Shown: positions 23,709 to 31,812 of the stretch, piece by piece | How positions within the stretch are numbered: the first letter of the stretch is position 1 | Layout: each line of letters opens with the position of its first letter | Assembly: GCA_902535175.1 (NCBI GenBank) | Contig: CACASR010000001.1 | Span: 62,001 to 126,000, forward strand | Direction of reading: 5' to 3' | DNA length: 64,000 bases | Origin: an uncultured Prochlorococcus sp. | Lineage (GTDB): Bacteria; Cyanobacteriota; Cyanobacteriia; PCC-6307; Cyanobiaceae | Notes under the pieces: model-generated | The model's database searches: none | What the model was told of the DNA's origin: nothing | What the model saw: the letters and a program-made list of their open reading frames with translations, nothing else | Position numbers and translations under genes: made by a program

Positions 23709-23810
23709 TTATTTAACCTTTTGATTTTTTTTGTAGATCATATTTTCTCTATTTAAAAGAAAAAGGATAATCAAAATACAAGATGGTATTAGAATAAAAT
23801 CTAAAGACAT
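23709..23810 (-). CDS. 33-residue single-helix membrane peptide
   Basis: MSLDFILIPSCILIILFLL then a basic tail (NRENMIYKKNQKVK). The MSL(D/E)xIL start resembles the 43-residue peptide at 28276-28407. Function unknown. Confidence 0.4.
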   Translation of the reverse strand: MSLDFILIPSCILIILFLLNRENMIYKKNQKVK

Positions 23811-23944
23811 AAATTTTGTTCAGTCTATTTTCTATTTAGCAAATAAATAAATCTTTGACATTATTTTATTATGTTCAAGTTTGTATTCAATGGGTCAATA
23901 ATTATCTGAATGCCTAATATATTAACTTGCTTTTAAAATTGAAA

Positions 23945-24100
23945 GAGCCTGCAAGTATCCCACTGGCAAGCTCATGACGACCTAGTTAATTCAGATTTTT
24001 CTGACTTAACCAGCTAAGCACTTCCTAAATGCTAGAAATACTCTACTAAGTAAAACTACTTACTGTGAGTATAAATGCTTATTTTTTATGAATGATTGCG
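23945..24100 (+). ncRNA. Candidate multi-hairpin RNA upstream of hli
   Basis: Consecutive stems: GAGC-TGC...GCA-GCTC, GTTAA-CAGA...TCTG-TTAAC, AGCA...TGCT, and TAAGTA-AAAC-TACTTA, in a patch richer in G+C than its flanks. A T-run (ATTTTTTATG) lies near 24080. It could be an independent sRNA; direction is not certain. Confidence 0.4.
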
Positions 24101-24161
24101 AATTTTATAAAAAAAGTGATTTGATTCAAAAAAATGTAGCTTGTTAATTTTTTTTAAACAG

Positions 24162-24180
24162 AATTGCCACATTTTGACCC
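24162..24180 (+). promoter_or_regulatory. Candidate hli upstream element
   Basis: AATTGCCACATTTTGACCC, similar to the element at 6662 upstream of the first hli pair. Confidence 0.3.
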
Positions 24181-24220
24181 ATAATATAAATATTCAGAGG
24201 AAGATTATTGAAGCTTTTGG

Positions 24221-24249
24221 TTTACATAAGTTAATGTTCATGTTACATT
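24221..24249 (+). promoter_or_regulatory. Candidate HLR1-like direct repeats upstream of hli
   Basis: TTTACATA and GTTACATT both fit the (G/T)TTACA(T/A)(T/A) half-site bound by RpaB, partner of NblS. Spacing (13 nt) is longer than the usual 2 nt, so this is a weak site call. Confidence 0.35.
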
Positions 24250-24272
24250 AGTTAACAATTATTATCTTTTTA

Positions 24273-24479
24273 ATGACAAAATCAGGAGTTACTACAGAAT
24301 CAGGTGGAAGACAGAATATGTTCCCATCAGAAACCAGGCCTTATATTGACGAAACAGTGTCTTACGATGGATATCCTCAAAATGCGGAAAAAGTAAATGG
24401 TAGATGGGCTATGGTTGGTTTTGTTGCACTATTAGGTGCCTATGTAACAACAGGTCAGATAATTCCAGGGATTTTTTAA
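24273..24479 (+). CDS. hli: High-light-inducible protein (68 aa)
   Basis: Longer Hli with an unstructured 37-residue N-terminus (Ser/Thr/Gly-rich) before the pigment-binding helix: EKVNGRWAMVGFVALLGAYVTTGQIIPGIF region. E-x-x-NGR-x-AM is the chlorophyll-binding core. Thylakoid photoprotection under stress. Monocistronic, with candidate light-response sites upstream. Confidence 0.9.
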   Translation: MTKSGVTTESGGRQNMFPSETRPYIDETVSYDGYPQNAEKVNGRWAMVGFVALLGAYVTTGQIIPGIF

Positions 24480-24552
24480 TACCTAAATAACTGTTTTTAT
24501 AAAATTTTTATTTAAGTTATATTATTTATCCTTTTGAACGAAAATTAGATGC

Positions 24553-24681
24553 TTATTTTAAATTTGAAAATAAGAAAAACCAAACAACTGTTATGGCATT
24601 CAAGCTAAATATTATTCCTAGAAATATATAAGCAAACTTTTTGCCAATAAATGCTGTTTCTGGTTCAAGCTTTACTCTCAT
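24553..24681 (-). CDS. 42-residue single-helix membrane peptide
   Basis: MRVKLEPETAFIGKKFAYIF then hydrophobic LGIIFSLNAITVVWFFLF. Convergent with the hli at 24273. No family recognised. Confidence 0.5.
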   Translation of the reverse strand: MRVKLEPETAFIGKKFAYIFLGIIFSLNAITVVWFFLFSNLK

Positions 24682-25033
24682 TAAATCCTCTAATTATCTT
24701 GATAAAGATAGCATCTATTAAAGAATAAATTTAAGTTTTTAAGGAGAAAATAATCAAATTAATATTCTTTTTAAAATGATTTTTAAATTAATCATTTTCC
24801 TTCTTCAGATATCTAGTACGAAAATTATGCTCTTCCATATTGTTGCTAATAAACTTTCTTAGTTTAATTTGTTTCCCGCGAATATAGATTATAAAATTAA
24901 CCAAAAAACACTTCGAATCTAATATTTATAGATGAGATAGTTTTTTTATGTTGATTTTTAGCATACTATTTTTTTTCAAATAGGATTATTCAAACCTTAA
25001 TTAATAAAGTCCATTTATTATCAAAAACCACTA
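24682..25033. other. Gene-free AT-rich stretch
   Basis: About 350 nt between minus-strand units; no ORF or hairpin supported before the terminator at 25034. Confidence 0.4.
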
Positions 25034-25072
25034 AAAAAAGCCTAATTTAATTTTAAATTAGACTTTTTTTTA
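25034..25072 (-). terminator. Terminator of the minus-strand hli pair
   Basis: CTAATTT (25042) pairs with AAATTAG (25055) with T-runs on both strands; on the minus strand GGCTTTTTTT follows the stem. Confidence 0.65.
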
Positions 25073-25091
25073 TGAAAATGAAAAAATTTAT

Positions 25092-25232
25092 TTAGATAAA
25101 ACCAGGAATGATTTGACCTGTAGTTAAATATGCTCCAACTAAAGCCACAAAACCTAGCATCGCGAATCTACCGTTAAGCTTTTCAGCTACAATCTTTTCT
25201 TTTTCAACTATTTTTGGTTCTTTATTTTTCAT
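25092..25232 (-). CDS. hli: High-light-inducible protein (46 aa)
   Basis: The true start is the ATG at 25232 (MKNKEPKIVEKEK); the longer ORF in the track runs antisense-free into the previous hli in another frame. AEKLNGRFAMLGFVALVG is the pigment-binding core and TTGQIIPGFI the family tail. Its ATG overlaps the stop of the upstream hli (TAATG), mirroring the 6.8 kb pair. Confidence 0.9.
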   Translation of the reverse strand: MKNKEPKIVEKEKIVAEKLNGRFAMLGFVALVGAYLTTGQIIPGFI

Positions 25233-25339
25233 TAGAACCAACCTGGTATGATCTGGCCTGTTGTGACATATGCACCAACTGCTGCAACGAAACCTAACAT
25301 TGCTGCCCAACCATTAAAACGTTCTGCTTCTGGAGTCAT
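25232..25339 (-). CDS. hli: High-light-inducible protein (35 aa)
   Basis: MTPEAERFNGWAAMLGFVAAVG... ending TTGQIIPGWF. The ExxNG-W-AAM core has Trp in place of the usual Arg after NG, as seen in some Prochlorococcus Hli. Minimal one-helix protein, first of a coupled pair. Too short for the track. Confidence 0.88.
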   Translation of the reverse strand: MTPEAERFNGWAAMLGFVAAVGAYVTTGQIIPGWF

Positions 25340-25433
25340 TTTGTTTATGTAATTTGTTAATAAATATAACATAATTATTTAATAATGTAAAGAAAAACAT
25401 TAATAATTCCTCGATTTATAAGGAAAATTTGAA

Positions 25434-25458
25434 AACTGCTACATATATGTGTCGAAAT
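25434..25458 (-). promoter_or_regulatory. Candidate hli upstream element
   Basis: ACTGCTACATATATGTGTCG (plus-strand text), about 98 nt before the first ATG of the minus-strand hli pair and near-palindromic. Similar to the elements at 6662 and 24162. Confidence 0.3.
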
Positions 25459-25529
25459 ATACCTCATTGATATTTTTATTTTTCTTCTGATTTATTAAAT
25501 TTGGAAAAAAATAAATAAGCTTTTCACCT

Positions 25530-25624
25530 TGTTTTTTAGGGGCATATCCTCATTTAGAGGTAAATTAAATTAATATATTACAAGAGTCAGCTAGTAGGGA
25601 TACAGGCTGACTCTTTTTTTTTTG
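25530..25624 (+). ncRNA. Candidate small RNA with strong terminator
   Basis: CCTC-ATTT-AGAGG mini-hairpin followed by a perfect 10-bp stem AAGAGTCAGC/GCTGACTCTT (25582-25615) and a run of T. No plus-strand gene lies upstream to need this terminator, so an sRNA from the hli intergenic region is plausible. Confidence 0.45.
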
Positions 25625-25701
25625 AGAATTTTTGGTTTTTGGCTAAAAGTAGTTTTTGAATTCAAATAATTGCTATTAATAAATTAGATATATATGAAAT
25701 T

Positions 25702-25866
25702 ATGTCACTAGCAACCTACTACATGCATTTAATTTTTGGAAGGATTCCTTCTCTAATGAGTTCTGATTTAATACTTTATATCTTGCCGGCTCTTACAATT
25801 TCAATATTATTCTTTAGCATTAAAATAATGTTTTTTAAGACTCCTAAATTGAGAAAGGTTAAATAA
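25702..25866 (+). CDS. 54-residue membrane peptide
   Basis: MSLATYYMHLIFGRIPSLM... with one long hydrophobic helix (LILYILPALTISILFFSI) and basic tail (KTPKLRKVK). Function unknown. Confidence 0.5.
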   Translation: MSLATYYMHLIFGRIPSLMSSDLILYILPALTISILFFSIKIMFFKTPKLRKVK

Positions 25867-25918
25867 TAAAGAATTTTAGAATTATTAATTTTACTGAAGC
25901 GCACAATTTTTTTTAATT

Positions 25919-26536
25919 TTGGATAATAGACTTTTTTTTCCGGCAACTCAAAGAAATAGAGACTGGATTGGTGATGTATTATCCCGAATTATAAAAAAAG
26001 GTTTAGTATTGGAAATCGGGAGTGGCAGTGGTGAACATGGAGTGTTTTTTCAAAAACGATTTCCTGGAATAATTTGGCAAACAAGTGACCCAGAGTTAGT
26101 GCATAGAAAAAGTATAAGTTCTTGGATTGAGTATGAAGCGCTAACTAAGAAAATGCCGAAGCCTCTTGAGATTGATGTTGAAAAAATTCCTTGGAAAATT
26201 CCATTGATATTAGCTAATTCTTTGCAGGGAATAGTCGCTATAAATATGATTCATGTAGCGGAGTGGTCTTGTACTGTAGCACTATTTAGAGAGTCAGGAA
26301 AATTACTCAATAAGGGACAATTTTTGATTTTGTATGGGCCATTTAAAATTTGTAATAAGCATACAAGTGAAAGTAATGCATTTTTCGATAATTCATTAAA
26401 AATGCAAAATGATCTTTGGGGTATTAAAAATCTTGAGGAAGTTTATGATGAGGGTAAGAAAAATGGTTTTTCTCAAGAGGATATTATTAGTATGCCCGCA
26501 AATAATTTTTCAATAATTTACAGAAAAGTTTATTGA
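25919..26536 (+). CDS. DUF938 family SAM-dependent methyltransferase
   Basis: 205 residues from a TTG. The start RLFFPATQRNRDWIGDVL and the SAM motif VLEIGSGSGEHGVFFQKRFP, then WQTSDPE and NMIHVAEW, are characteristic of DUF938. Proposed small-molecule methyltransferase; substrate unknown. Single gene. Confidence 0.8.
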   Translation: MDNRLFFPATQRNRDWIGDVLSRIIKKGLVLEIGSGSGEHGVFFQKRFPGIIWQTSDPELVHRKSISSWIEYEALTKKMPKPLEIDVEKIPWKIPLILANSLQGIVAINMIHVAEWSCTVALFRESGKLLNKGQFLILYGPFKICNKHTSESNAFFDNSLKMQNDLWGIKNLEEVYDEGKKNGFSQEDIISMPANNFSIIYRKVY

Positions 26537-26587
26537 TAAGGCAAATGGAACTATCAAAAATTAATTAAAATTCATCATATTAGATGA

Positions 26588-26749
26588 TCAACCTGATAGT
26601 TTTTTGCTCCATTCTTTATGCTTTTGATCTAAATCTGAAATTTTTTCGCCTAAACTCAAATGTCTTTCTAATAATTCAACTTTTGTAAGTGTTATTTTTT
26701 CCGAATAAAATTTAATAGGTTGCTTACCATGCAAATTGTCGCCACTCAT
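26588..26749 (-). CDS. 53-residue hypothetical protein
   Basis: MSGDNLHGKQPIKFYSEKI then a charged amphipathic helix (TKVELLERHLSLGEKISDLDQK). Soluble. Convergent with the DUF938 gene. No family recognised. Confidence 0.5.
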   Translation of the reverse strand: MSGDNLHGKQPIKFYSEKITLTKVELLERHLSLGEKISDLDQKHKEWSKKLSG

Positions 26750-26871
26750 AGGATTAATTTATTTAGGTAATATCTAAGATGAAAAATTTGTTATTGCTAA
26801 TTCTTTTATATTCTTTTCAGATTTGCGTAAATTAATGTGATAAAGAATTGATCCTTTTAATTATTATATTT

Positions 26872-28038
26872 TTAATCCACCATTTTGTATGAAGATTGCC
26901 ATATATATCTTCCTCCCTTGATATCTGACTTAACAGCAACGCAATTACAAGCAATATTCCATAGAGCTTTGTGTATTGGATCAGGATTAAAAAGATATGC
27001 TTTTTTAAAGGCTTTTTTAATTAAGACAGTTGCCTTTTTTGCATGATAATGAGGGATCGTTGGACATACATGATGAACGACATGGCTAGAACCTATATTA
27101 TGGTGAAGAAAATTAAGGACTTTACCGTAAGGCCTGTCAATAGATAGAAATGCCCCTCTCATAAAGGAAAATTCCGTATTTGAAAGATGAGGTACATCAG
27201 AATCTGTATGATGAAGCCATGTATAAACAACTAGCCAACAATTAACAACTAATAAAGGACCAAAATAAAGGGCAATTACTGGAAATATGCCACACTTGAG
27301 AACTAAAAAAACAATGCCTAATAATGTCAAACCTACACCAATGTCTGATATCCAAACCTTCTTGGCCCATATTGATGGCCATAATGCTTTAGAAAATGGT
27401 TTAATTGGCCAAAAATGATTTGAAGTTCCATATCTAATACCTCCAGTACTTCCAGTAAGTAAATAAGCAGGCCAGCCAAATATTAGATGTAAAACAAGTT
27501 GAAGAATTCCATAATTTTTCTTACCTAAGGAATTTGAAAAATGTAATTCTTTTTCTCCGCCAACTTTTTCTGTGACTCCATTCCCTTTAATTACTAAAGG
27601 TACGTGAGTTTCTCCGTTGGTTATGTTATTTGTGAATCTATGATGAACTGAATGAGAACGCTGCCAAGAAAAATAAGGTACTAGAAGTAATGAATGTAGT
27701 AAATAACCAGTTATAGATTCCAATATCTTGTTTTTAGAGAATGCTCCATGTCCACATTCATGGGCAATTACCCAGAATCCCATTGCAGTGGTACCTGATA
27801 GAAATGCATAAATAATCCAAATTGGGATCATTTTGGGGGTAAATGGAATAGACAAACCTATCGCAACTACTAATGATTGAATTAAAGCTGATTGTAGAAG
27901 GTACCTCAATGAAGTTTTGGTATTGCACTTAAAGTAGTGATCTGGGATAACATCCTGAAATTCTTTTATGCTTGGAATATCTTTATCCTCTATTACAAGC
28001 GCTTGGCCTTTAAGACCTGAAAGATTTATATTACTCAA
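26872..28038 (-). CDS. Membrane fatty acid desaturase, FAD2/omega-3-like histidine boxes
   Basis: 388 residues with membrane helices and three His boxes: HECGHGAFS, HSVHHRFTN and HVVHH (followed by VCPTIPHYHA). The HECGH / HVxHH...PHYxA grammar resembles Delta-12/omega-3 desaturases of the FAD2 type, which introduce double bonds into lipid-bound fatty acids using ferredoxin. Polyunsaturation supports photosystem repair under high light or cold. Exact regiospecificity cannot be read from motifs. Confidence 0.85.
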   Translation of the reverse strand: MSNINLSGLKGQALVIEDKDIPSIKEFQDVIPDHYFKCNTKTSLRYLLQSALIQSLVVAIGLSIPFTPKMIPIWIIYAFLSGTTAMGFWVIAHECGHGAFSKNKILESITGYLLHSLLLVPYFSWQRSHSVHHRFTNNITNGETHVPLVIKGNGVTEKVGGEKELHFSNSLGKKNYGILQLVLHLIFGWPAYLLTGSTGGIRYGTSNHFWPIKPFSKALWPSIWAKKVWISDIGVGLTLLGIVFLVLKCGIFPVIALYFGPLLVVNCWLVVYTWLHHTDSDVPHLSNTEFSFMRGAFLSIDRPYGKVLNFLHHNIGSSHVVHHVCPTIPHYHAKKATVLIKKAFKKAYLFNPDPIHKALWNIACNCVAVKSDIKGGRYIWQSSYKMVD

Positions 28039-28275
28039 ATTTTTTTTGTTAAGAATTTTGTTAAATAAAAGTGAATTTATGTATTCTATTATCCATCACA
28101 GGAACTCATAATGAAAAGAATTTATAATTTTTTTCGATAAAGTTTAAAAATATTAATTTCATCTTCAAATAAAACCATTCGGCCAAGAATTTTATTTTAT
28201 TCTTTTACCTTAAACTTATCAATTATTTCTTTTTTTATGCTGATTGTCTTTGATCTTCTTTAAAGCTTAATTAAT

Positions 28276-28407
28276 TTAAAGACCGCGTATATATCTCTTA
28301 GGTAAACCAGATTGTTTACGTGGCTTTACTAAAATAGGTAAAACAATAACTCCTACGGTAAAAAGACAGATTGGAGCAACTACCATCAATATAGATTCTA
28401 GAGACAT
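28276..28407 (-). CDS. 43-residue single-helix membrane peptide
   Basis: MSLESILMVVAPICLFTVGVIVLP then a basic tail (KPRKQSGLPKRYIRGL). Coding-like and clean start. Function unknown. Confidence 0.55.
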   Translation of the reverse strand: MSLESILMVVAPICLFTVGVIVLPILVKPRKQSGLPKRYIRGL

Positions 28408-28597
28408 AAAGAATTTTGAATTTATTTATTGATAGCAGGATTTTTTTTTAAAGTCATGCGTATTTATATCTATTTTGTGAGAATAGATTCAAAATTTTTA
28501 TAAATTATTAAGTAAAAAAGAAAAAAAGATTAAAAAAAATCAATTTTTTCATAATTCATCCTATTTACTTAATTGTTATTTATCGAAGAAATTAGAC

Positions 28598-28750
28598 ATG
28601 GATGAGGAAAAAAAGTGGATGCTTATGACTTATTATTGTCCAACCCATGGTGATTCAGGTTTTGTAAAACCAATTCAACTAACAAAAAAAGAAATTGGTA
28701 AAACATTCTTAAAAAAAACTAGGAGTTCTAAAATCAATTTTTTAGAATAA
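28598..28750 (+). CDS. 50-residue hypothetical protein
   Basis: MDEEKKWMLMTYYCPTHGDSG followed by a basic C-terminus. CPTHG could bind metal but no partner Cys is present. No family recognised. Confidence 0.5.
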   Translation: MDEEKKWMLMTYYCPTHGDSGFVKPIQLTKKEIGKTFLKKTRSSKINFLE

Positions 28751-28877
28751 ATCTAAGATACTTCGAAAATGTTCTAAATCTTTATTGAAATCTGCTTTAT
28801 TAAAATTGATAACTTACAAAAATCCCATAATTTGCTTTTTTTTCGTCATTATTTGTAAATATATTTAAAAAAACAAC

Positions 28878-29030
28878 TTAATTTGTATCAGAATCGCATG
28901 TTAATTCACATTGATTAAGATCATGGGATGATATCTTTTCTAAAATTCTTAACATATCAATTTCGGAAAGCTCTCCATTCGAGTTCCATTTTAAAGTTGT
29001 TTTCCTTTGAGGTGAATTTTTTTTATTCAT
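28878..29030 (-). CDS. 50-residue peptide with terminal Cys pair
   Basis: MNKKNSPQRKTTLKWNSNGELSE ... SSHDLNQCELTCDSDTN. Its start overlaps the stop region of the upstream Cys-rich gene by 8 nt. C-x3-C near the end. Might be a short secreted or redox peptide; unknown. Confidence 0.45.
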   Translation of the reverse strand: MNKKNSPQRKTTLKWNSNGELSEIDMLRILEKISSHDLNQCELTCDSDTN

Positions 29031-29181
29031 TTTGCTCACCCCCCTTTAAATGAAATTCTAAACAACGGGTAATACATTCTTGATGACCATCCACAATACT
29101 GCATTCAGTAATACACTCAAAATATGAATTAATAGAATCTATTTCTGTGTTCTGGTTAGTAGAAACAAATGAATCATTCAT
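29023..29181 (-). CDS. 52-residue Cys-rich peptide
   Basis: From the ATG at 29181 (the track used a TTG farther up): MNDSFVSTNQN ... YFECITECSIVDGHQECITRC. Two C-x3-C pairs separated by 8 residues (CITEC...CITRC) suggest two disulfides or a metal site in a helical hairpin (CHCH-like spacing). Coupled to the next gene. Confidence 0.5.
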   Translation of the reverse strand: MNDSFVSTNQNTEIDSINSYFECITECSIVDGHQECITRCLEFHLKGGEQNE

Positions 29182-29470
29182 AATATTTTCTAATTTATTT
29201 GGAATAGAGATATAGCACGAATTTATGTTCAATAATTTAATTTATTAAGTGAATTAGAAAAAATAAGTATTATTTACTAAAGCTATATTCCACCTAGTTT
29301 GCCTTTAGAAAGGGAGTATTATTATTCTTTTAAAAGATAAAAGAAAAACCCACTTTTGATAATTTAATATTAATTTTATAAGTTAATCTCTCAAAAAAAT
29401 CAGCATAAAGACTGATTTACTTTTTGGTAATTTAGTTAGAAGATAAAAAAGTACACTTTTAGATTTTCAA

Positions 29471-29623
29471 ATGAAATCATTAATTAATTGGCTTTCGAAA
29501 ATGTTAGAGAGTATGGCAAATGCTTTTATGCATCCTTTAAAAAATGACTTGCCTCCATCTATTGGCACGCATGCCTATAGCAGTATTCCCATAAAAAGAA
29601 AATTGAGAAGAAGGTTGAATTAG
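29471..29623 (+). CDS. 50-residue basic hypothetical peptide
   Basis: MKSLINWLSKMLESMANAFMH then ... IPIKRKLRRRLN. Amphipathic N-terminus and Arg/Lys-rich tail. Convergent with the desaturase. No family recognised. Confidence 0.45.
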   Translation: MKSLINWLSKMLESMANAFMHPLKNDLPPSIGTHAYSSIPIKRKLRRRLN

Positions 29624-29626
29624 GTA

Positions 29627-30733
29627 TTAACTTATAGGAATTAATTTTTCATTTTTATTATCCCAAATAATATATTTGAAGCAGTTTGAAAAATCGCTCA
29701 ATTTTAAGAACTTTGATTGTTGGAGTAGATGAATGTTTGCTTTATGACAAGCTCTTAAGTTGTAATTTGGTATTCTCTCAGAGAGATGATGAATGCTGTG
29801 GAATGATATGTCTGCTAAAAACCAATTTAGCCAATTAGGAATATCTAAATTACTACTACCTAAAATAGCTCCATCGATGAGATCCCAATTTTTTGTATTT
29901 CTAGCATATGCATTTTCGTAATTATGTTGGACGAAAAAAACACATATTAAAATTGCTGCTGATAAAGTTAATACAATTGAATAAAATGATAAGAAAAAAA
30001 ATACTCCAAACCATTTACACATAAAAATCCACCCAATTATTACTATTATATTATTGATTATTAATTCACATAGTTCAGTGAAATTATCTCCATAATCAGA
30101 AAAAGGTGGTTTGACTTTTGAATTAATAGCTAGAAATTGAGAAATTTCTCTGTTTTTTATTTTTATAAAAGTCTCTTCCAATATATCTTTAATGAAATTA
30201 AAAATAATAATAATAAGTCCTAATCTAGGTTTTAAAACTAAGTAAAAAAAACCGCCAGGGAAAAGCATCATCCAATTTCGACTTATTTTATAAAATATTT
30301 GCTCTCTTTTTGTAAGGGATTCATATTCTTCAATGCTTAAAACATCTATCGGCCCTTTGTAAATTTCCCAATTTCCATTATTTCTATGATGAAATTCATG
30401 ATCAATTGACCATGACTTCTGGGGAATACCATTAACCAAGCCAAGTAAAAATCCAAAGAAGCGGTTTAATTTCCGTTTTGTAAAAAGAGAATTATGACCG
30501 CAATCATGCATTAATGAGAATGTTCTAGAAGAAAATAGAGTTAGAAGAACTAGTAAAGGTATTAATAGAAACCCTTTAATCAATAATGAAAAAGGTTGAT
30601 TTATTATGTGGTAGATGATTAACCAAATAGAAATTATTGGGAAGATGGTAGAAATAATTTGAGAAGAAGCTCTAATATTATTTCTTTTTAGAAAAGGCTT
30701 TATTAAAAAATCACCTCTATTTGCTTTAAGCAT
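29627..30733 (-). CDS. Membrane fatty acid desaturase, DesA-like histidine boxes
   Basis: 368 residues with several membrane helices. His boxes: HDCGHNSLF, HEFHHRNNGNW and HSIHHLSERIPNYNL. HDCGH and HHLS-x-x-IPxYNLR are the DesA-type grammar, different from the desaturase at 26872. Predicted acyl-lipid desaturase in thylakoid or plasma membrane. An inserted charged region (about 185-215) lies between the second and third boxes. Confidence 0.83.
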   Translation of the reverse strand: MLKANRGDFLIKPFLKRNNIRASSQIISTIFPIISIWLIIYHIINQPFSLLIKGFLLIPLLVLLTLFSSRTFSLMHDCGHNSLFTKRKLNRFFGFLLGLVNGIPQKSWSIDHEFHHRNNGNWEIYKGPIDVLSIEEYESLTKREQIFYKISRNWMMLFPGGFFYLVLKPRLGLIIIIFNFIKDILEETFIKIKNREISQFLAINSKVKPPFSDYGDNFTELCELIINNIIVIIGWIFMCKWFGVFFFLSFYSIVLTLSAAILICVFFVQHNYENAYARNTKNWDLIDGAILGSSNLDIPNWLNWFLADISFHSIHHLSERIPNYNLRACHKANIHLLQQSKFLKLSDFSNCFKYIIWDNKNEKLIPIS

Positions 30734-30813
30734 ATTTCTCTTTTTTTTTTGATAGTAACAATTTTCAAAAAGTATTGATTATTTAATAAAGAATAAATAT
30801 TTTAAAAATCTTA

Positions 30814-30969
30814 CTAAAGAATAAATTCTTTAGACATAGTTCTCAATTGATCTAGATTTAATCTTTGCAAGTAATTTTTAAAGTCATTAAGATTCTTAGT
30901 AGAGTCGTACTTGTTACTCTCGTAAAGAAGACTGTTAGAAATTAACTCAATTAGATGATCTTTATCCAT
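30814..30969 (-). CDS. 51-residue hypothetical protein
   Basis: MDKDHLIELISNSLLYESNKY... amphipathic, soluble, coding-like. No family recognised. Confidence 0.5.
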   Translation of the reverse strand: MDKDHLIELISNSLLYESNKYDSTKNLNDFKNYLQRLNLDQLRTMSKEFIL

Positions 30970-31054
30970 AACTCCTTATAGACCAAAATTCCTGTTTAAA
31001 AAATTAAGGTCTTGAATTCGAGACCATTAACTCATCTGTATAAAGAGTAATTTT

Positions 31055-31273
31055 TTATAAATTTTTTAAATCTTGTTCTATTTTTTTTAATTTTTCATTT
31101 AATTCTTTTTGTTCTTTAACTAAAGCTTTTTTCTTTTCTGCAATCTCTTTGTTCAAAGGAGAATTGAAATATTTTTGGTATGAGACAAAAAAAACTGCTA
31201 TTGCTACTGTAATGCCAAGAGCACCAATTATTAATATTGGCGATGAAGGAAAGTCGTAAAATGGAATTGACAA
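31055..31273 (-). CDS. Membrane-anchored coiled-coil small protein
   Basis: 72 residues: one helix (ILIIGALGITVAIAVFFVSY) then a heptad-like Lys/Glu/Leu coiled coil (EIAEKKKALVKEQKELNEKL). May organise a membrane complex; unknown. Confidence 0.6.
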   Translation of the reverse strand: MSIPFYDFPSSPILIIGALGITVAIAVFFVSYQKYFNSPLNKEIAEKKKALVKEQKELNEKLKKIEQDLKNL

Positions 31274-31485
31274 TGTAATTTTTCTAAAAACGAATTCTAG
31301 CTATCCCATAAACAAAAAAATGAGTAATAAATACTTATTCTTTAAGAAGCTTGATGGGTAATTATTATGCTAGTTATTTTTAAAAATAAATAAGAATTAT
31401 CTTTAATTAAATTTTAAAAATAAGTAATTGTACAGCTGTCAAAGAATGAATAACTAATGATGATTAAACTAGAAAAAAATTTTTC

Positions 31486-31791
31486 ATGAATAAAATCATA
31501 AATAAAAATGAACCATGGTTTAAATGGTTAACGAGAGAATTTAATTCTTATGAAGCGTTTCAGGATTTCGAATTAGGCAAGAATCCACGAGATGTTGCAG
31601 AGGATTTTATTTCTAGAAATAGTATTGCTATTTCAGAAGTTTTCGAGAATTTTGATGAAGAAGATAAAGATACACTCGATCAGTTTCTTAAATTAACGGA
31701 ATGCGAGTTGCATGTGTTTAAAATTCTTGAAAAACAAATAGAGTTAAGAAACAAGATAAGATTTGTAGATTTCAAAAAAAGAAGAAAATGA
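31486..31791 (+). CDS. Hypothetical protein, paralogue of the 42113 gene
   Basis: 101 residues. Shares layout with the 88-residue protein at 42113-42379: W-F-x-W near the start, DVAEDFISRNS versus QIAERFVNENH, then EDKDTLDQFLKLTECELHVFKIL versus KNYDALTEFMKLSESELHILKYF. An all-helical soluble family without known function. Confidence 0.6.
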   Translation: MNKIINKNEPWFKWLTREFNSYEAFQDFELGKNPRDVAEDFISRNSIAISEVFENFDEEDKDTLDQFLKLTECELHVFKILEKQIELRNKIRFVDFKKRRK

Positions 31792-31812
31792 AGAGTTAAT
31801 TTATATATAAGT

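Noticed and set aside
25233-25310. N-terminal extension of the minus-strand Hli ORF in the track
   Set aside because: It is the out-of-frame translation of the upstream 35-residue hli; the ATG at 25232 fits the family.
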